Source of the DNA: Gammaproteobacteria bacterium
GTDB lineage: Bacteria > Pseudomonadota > Gammaproteobacteria > Arenicellales > JAHEKD01
Length of the DNA stretch: 7,717 nucleotides
Reading direction: 5' to 3'
Assembly (NCBI GenBank): GCA_024638545.1
Contig: JAHEKD010000103.1
Coordinates: 1-7,717 of the forward strand
Part shown: piece by piece, positions 5,723 through 7,717 of the stretch
Position numbering within the stretch: the stretch's first letter is position 1
How the letters are laid out: the number at the start of each line of letters is the position of its first letter
Translations under genes and position numbers: made by a program
The notes under the pieces: model-generated
The model's input: only the letters and a program-made list of their open reading frames with translations
Told to the model about the DNA's origin: nothing
Database searches by the model: none

Positions 5723-6406
5723 ATGTCAGACATCGCACAACGCTACCAGAACATCCTGGCCAATATCAAGCAGTACGAGCTTAAATATAATCGTGATCCC
5801 GGCAGCGTAAATTTAGTCGCCGTCAGCAAAACCAAGCCAGCCGGCATGATTCGTGAATTAGCTGACCTGGGGCAACGTGCATTCGGTGAAAATTACCTTC
5901 AAGAGTCCAGACAGAAACAACATGAACTCAGGGACCTTGATCTGGAATGGCACTTTATCGGTCATATTCAAAGTAACAAGACAAAAGACATCGCAGAAAA
6001 TTTCAGCTGGGCGCACGGTGTAGACCGGATTAAAATTGCCCGACGCCTGAGTGACCAGCGACCTGCAGAATTGGCACCGATCAATATTTGCCTGCAGGTC
6101 AACCTGGAAGGTGAAATTAGCAAGTCAGGCGTGTCACCTGACGAAGTTGTCAATATTGCTAATGAGATTTCCACTCTGCCAAATATAAAGCTGCGTGGTT
6201 TAATGGCCATCCCTGCTCCAGACAAGCCACATGATCAACAGCGGCAAGTATTCAGCGTGATGAAAGCACTGCTGGATGAACTCAATGCGCAAACCAGAGC
6301 CTATGACGTTTTGTCCATGGGAATGACAGATGATATGGAAGCGGCCATCGCTGAAGGCGCCACGCATATTCGCATAGGCACGGCATTATTCGGGCCACGA
6401 ACCTAG
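5723..6406 (+). CDS. yggS: YggS/PLPBP family pyridoxal phosphate homeostasis protein
   Basis: The 227-residue protein is a single-domain PLP-binding TIM-barrel protein of the YggS/PROSC family, which carries PLP and keeps vitamin B6 and amino acid pools balanced; it has no known catalytic reaction. The PLP lysine is K36 in LVAVSKTKP, the same position as in E. coli YggS. Other motifs are FGENYLQE, EWHFIGHIQSNK, QVNLEGEISKSG, LRGLMAIP, and the phosphate-binding C-terminal block SMGMTDDMEAAIAEGATHIRIGTALFG. The ATG at 5723 was chosen: it has an AGAGAG string just upstream and gives the usual MSDIAQRYQNI N-terminus. An in-frame TTG at 5702 would add seven residues with no support. It lies upstream of proC, the standard pairing in Gammaproteobacteria, and diverges from the PqqB-like gene. 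Confidence 0.95.
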   Translation: MSDIAQRYQNILANIKQYELKYNRDPGSVNLVAVSKTKPAGMIRELADLGQRAFGENYLQESRQKQHELRDLDLEWHFIGHIQSNKTKDIAENFSWAHGVDRIKIARRLSDQRPAELAPINICLQVNLEGEISKSGVSPDEVVNIANEISTLPNIKLRGLMAIPAPDKPHDQQRQVFSVMKALLDELNAQTRAYDVLSMGMTDDMEAAIAEGATHIRIGTALFGPRT

Positions 6407-6499
6407 CGTTGACCTCACAACATAAAAGTAAATGCAGACGTGTTATGAAAAACTTTAACGGTCATCTGCTAACACCGGATTGCTGTTTTTATAATTCCG

Positions 6500-6527
6500 T
6501 TGCTTTAGGCAAGAATCAGTATATAAA
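6500..6527 (+). promoter_or_regulatory. Candidate sigma-70 promoter for proC
   Basis: TTGCTT at 6500-6505 and TATAAA at 6522-6527 are 16 nt apart in a 171-nt AT-rich gap between yggS and proC. Two perfect TATAAT strings also occur in the gap (6490-6495 and 6533-6538) but lack a good -35 at proper spacing. The gap length and these boxes suggest that proC has its own promoter rather than relying only on read-through from yggS. I see no terminator hairpin with a T-run after yggS. Confidence 0.3.
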
Positions 6528-6577
6528 AACATTATAATCACCGAATGGTAATCTTAATAATTTGAGAATTCAGCTCT

Positions 6578-7393
6578 ATGGGTAAACGAAATATCGGATT
6601 TATCGGTGGTGGGAACATGGCCGCCAGCATTATTGGAGGATTAACCGGTGACAGTGAAGAATATACTGTTTACGCCTATGATCCCGATACCGAAAAATTG
6701 TCAGGCCTCAATCGTGAATTTGGTGTCCAGCCCTGTGCAAGCAATGCAGAACTTCTGGAAAAAGTTGATGCGGTTGTTCTCAGCGTCAAACCCCAGGTCA
6801 TGCAGGCTATCCTGACTTCGCTAAAAGATGTGTACAGTCAATACACGCCTGTTATTATTTCAATTGCCGCCGGAATACGCTGCAATCAAATTTTAAATTG
6901 GCTAGACTGTGACGGTGCACCATGCATCAGGGTGATGCCAAACACGCCCGCCCTAGTCCGAACAGGCGCCTCAGGCTTGTTCGCGCTGAATGCTTCCTTA
7001 GCGCAAAAAAAAATGGCTGAAAGCATCATGCACGCTGTCGGCATTACGGTCTGGCTTGAGGATGAGTCATTGATTGATTCCGTAACGGCCGTGTCAGGAA
7101 GCGGTCCCGCTTACTTTTTCTACCTAATGGAAGCTATTTATGACGCGGCAATTAAAAACGGACTAAGTGAATCCGTGGCAAATACCCTCACGCTCCAAAC
7201 TGCCCTGGGTTCTGCGAAACTTGCATTAAATAGCGATGTTGATTTCAAAACCTTGCGCCAGCGGGTGACATCTCCCGGAGGTACAACCGAGGCAGCAATC
7301 AATAAACTCAAGCAACATAATTTCAGCGAGTTAGTAGAAAACGCGGTGACACAGGCTGTCAATCGCTCTAAAGAATTATCCCGGGACAAATAA
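6578..7393 (+). CDS. proC: Pyrroline-5-carboxylate reductase
   Basis: ProC reduces 1-pyrroline-5-carboxylate to L-proline with NAD(P)H, the last step of proline synthesis in the cytoplasm. The 271-residue length is typical. The N-terminal Rossmann domain shows IGFIGGGNMAASIIGGL with the dinucleotide glycines at 10-12, SVKPQ at 69-73 and MPNTPALVRTGASGLFA at 120-136. The C-terminal all-helical dimer domain shows AVSGSGPAYFFYLMEA at 171-186 and the ProC signature VTSPGGTTEAAI at 230-241. All signature residues look intact. The ATG at 6578 is the natural start because the Rossmann motif begins five residues in, although the Shine-Dalgarno is weak (GAGA about 11 nt upstream). It is followed by yggT after 20 nt, so the two are probably co-transcribed. 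Confidence 0.97.
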   Translation: MGKRNIGFIGGGNMAASIIGGLTGDSEEYTVYAYDPDTEKLSGLNREFGVQPCASNAELLEKVDAVVLSVKPQVMQAILTSLKDVYSQYTPVIISIAAGIRCNQILNWLDCDGAPCIRVMPNTPALVRTGASGLFALNASLAQKKMAESIMHAVGITVWLEDESLIDSVTAVSGSGPAYFFYLMEAIYDAAIKNGLSESVANTLTLQTALGSAKLALNSDVDFKTLRQRVTSPGGTTEAAINKLKQHNFSELVENAVTQAVNRSKELSRDK

Positions 7394-7413
7394 AACTTTC
7401 AGAGGAAATCTAG

Positions 7414-7717
7414 ATGGAAAATGCCTACTTTAATAATGCCGGTAATTACTTGATCGATACACTGTTTAGCTTATACATCGGCGCTGTCATGCTACGTTTT
7501 TTATTTCAGCTATTTGATGTCGATTATCATAATCCTGTCACCCAGTTTTTAGTGAAAATTACAGCTCCTATACTCAGGCCGCTCGGTGCTGTTGTACCTA
7601 AAACCGGCAACATTGACCTGGCATCACTATTGCTGGCATTAATTCTCACGATCGCAAAATTTTATATAAAACTCAGCCTTACCGGCCAATCTGCGAATTT
7701 TGCAGGTATTGCCGTTT
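7414..7717 (+). CDS. yggT: YggT family integral membrane protein (3' partial)
   Basis: The frame runs from ATG 7414 off the right edge, giving 101 residues of a family usually about 180-200 long with two similar halves. The first half is visible: a membrane segment at about residues 13-32 (LIDTLFSLYIGAVMLRFLFQ), the family motif DYHNPVTQFLVKITAPILRPLGAVVPKTGNIDLAS at about 37-71 with the conserved NP, P..RP and DLAS elements, and a second membrane segment at about 68-88. It belongs to the inner membrane; YggT relatives are linked to osmotic or cell-division functions, but the exact role is unclear. A good ribosome binding site (AGAGGA) lies just upstream, behind the proC stop. Position after proC is the usual one in Gammaproteobacteria. 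Confidence 0.93.
   Translation, partial: MENAYFNNAGNYLIDTLFSLYIGAVMLRFLFQLFDVDYHNPVTQFLVKITAPILRPLGAVVPKTGNIDLASLLLALILTIAKFYIKLSLTGQSANFAGIAV

Noticed and set aside
1..7717. CRISPR array, insertion sequence or prophage genes
   Set aside because: No regularly spaced direct repeats, no transposase or integrase motifs and no terminal inverted repeats were seen.

Overview
The window reads as chromosomal DNA from a free-living gammaproteobacterium of moderate GC content. Gene content and order resemble the Pseudomonas aeruginosa neighbourhood yqgE-ruvX-pyrR-pyrB-pyrC' ... pilU/pilT | yggS-proC-yggT. This comparison is from memory, not from a search.

Layout. Positions 1-295 hold the C-terminal end of an integral membrane protein, possibly a polysaccharide polymerase/ligase of the O-antigen type. 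An AT-rich gap of about 290 bp follows. Next is a forward gene run: yqgE (algH), ruvX (yqgF), pyrR, pyrB and a pyrC-like gene. The pyrC-like product has lost the first metal-binding HxH of dihydroorotases, so it is best read as the structural partner of a class A aspartate transcarbamoylase rather than a working enzyme. Downstream is a convergent gap of 234 bp (4404-4637) without a credible ORF but dense in inverted repeats. Beyond it, on the reverse strand, lies a PqqB-like metallo-beta-lactamase-fold gene with no other pqq gene in the window. The forward strand then carries yggS (PLP homeostasis), proC (last step of proline synthesis) and the start of yggT.

Functional reading. The forward run ruvX-pyrR-pyrB-pyrC' is tightly packed (14-nt overlap, 23-nt gap, 1-nt gap) and is probably one transcript for de novo pyrimidine synthesis plus a 16S rRNA processing factor. 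yggS-proC-yggT is the usual gammaproteobacterial PLP/proline/membrane cluster.

Most notable point. The gap at 4404-4637 looks like an orphan structured RNA of the HEARO/omega-RNA type, the guide RNA scaffold of IscB/IsrB, the ancestors of Cas9. It has a 5-bp closing stem, a chain of hairpins and conserved-looking single-stranded strings, and no nuclease or transposase gene beside it. Its structured nature is seen directly in the sequence. The family assignment is from memory and needs a covariance-model test. The place where pilT/pilU sit in Pseudomonas is occupied here by this RNA and the PqqB-like gene.
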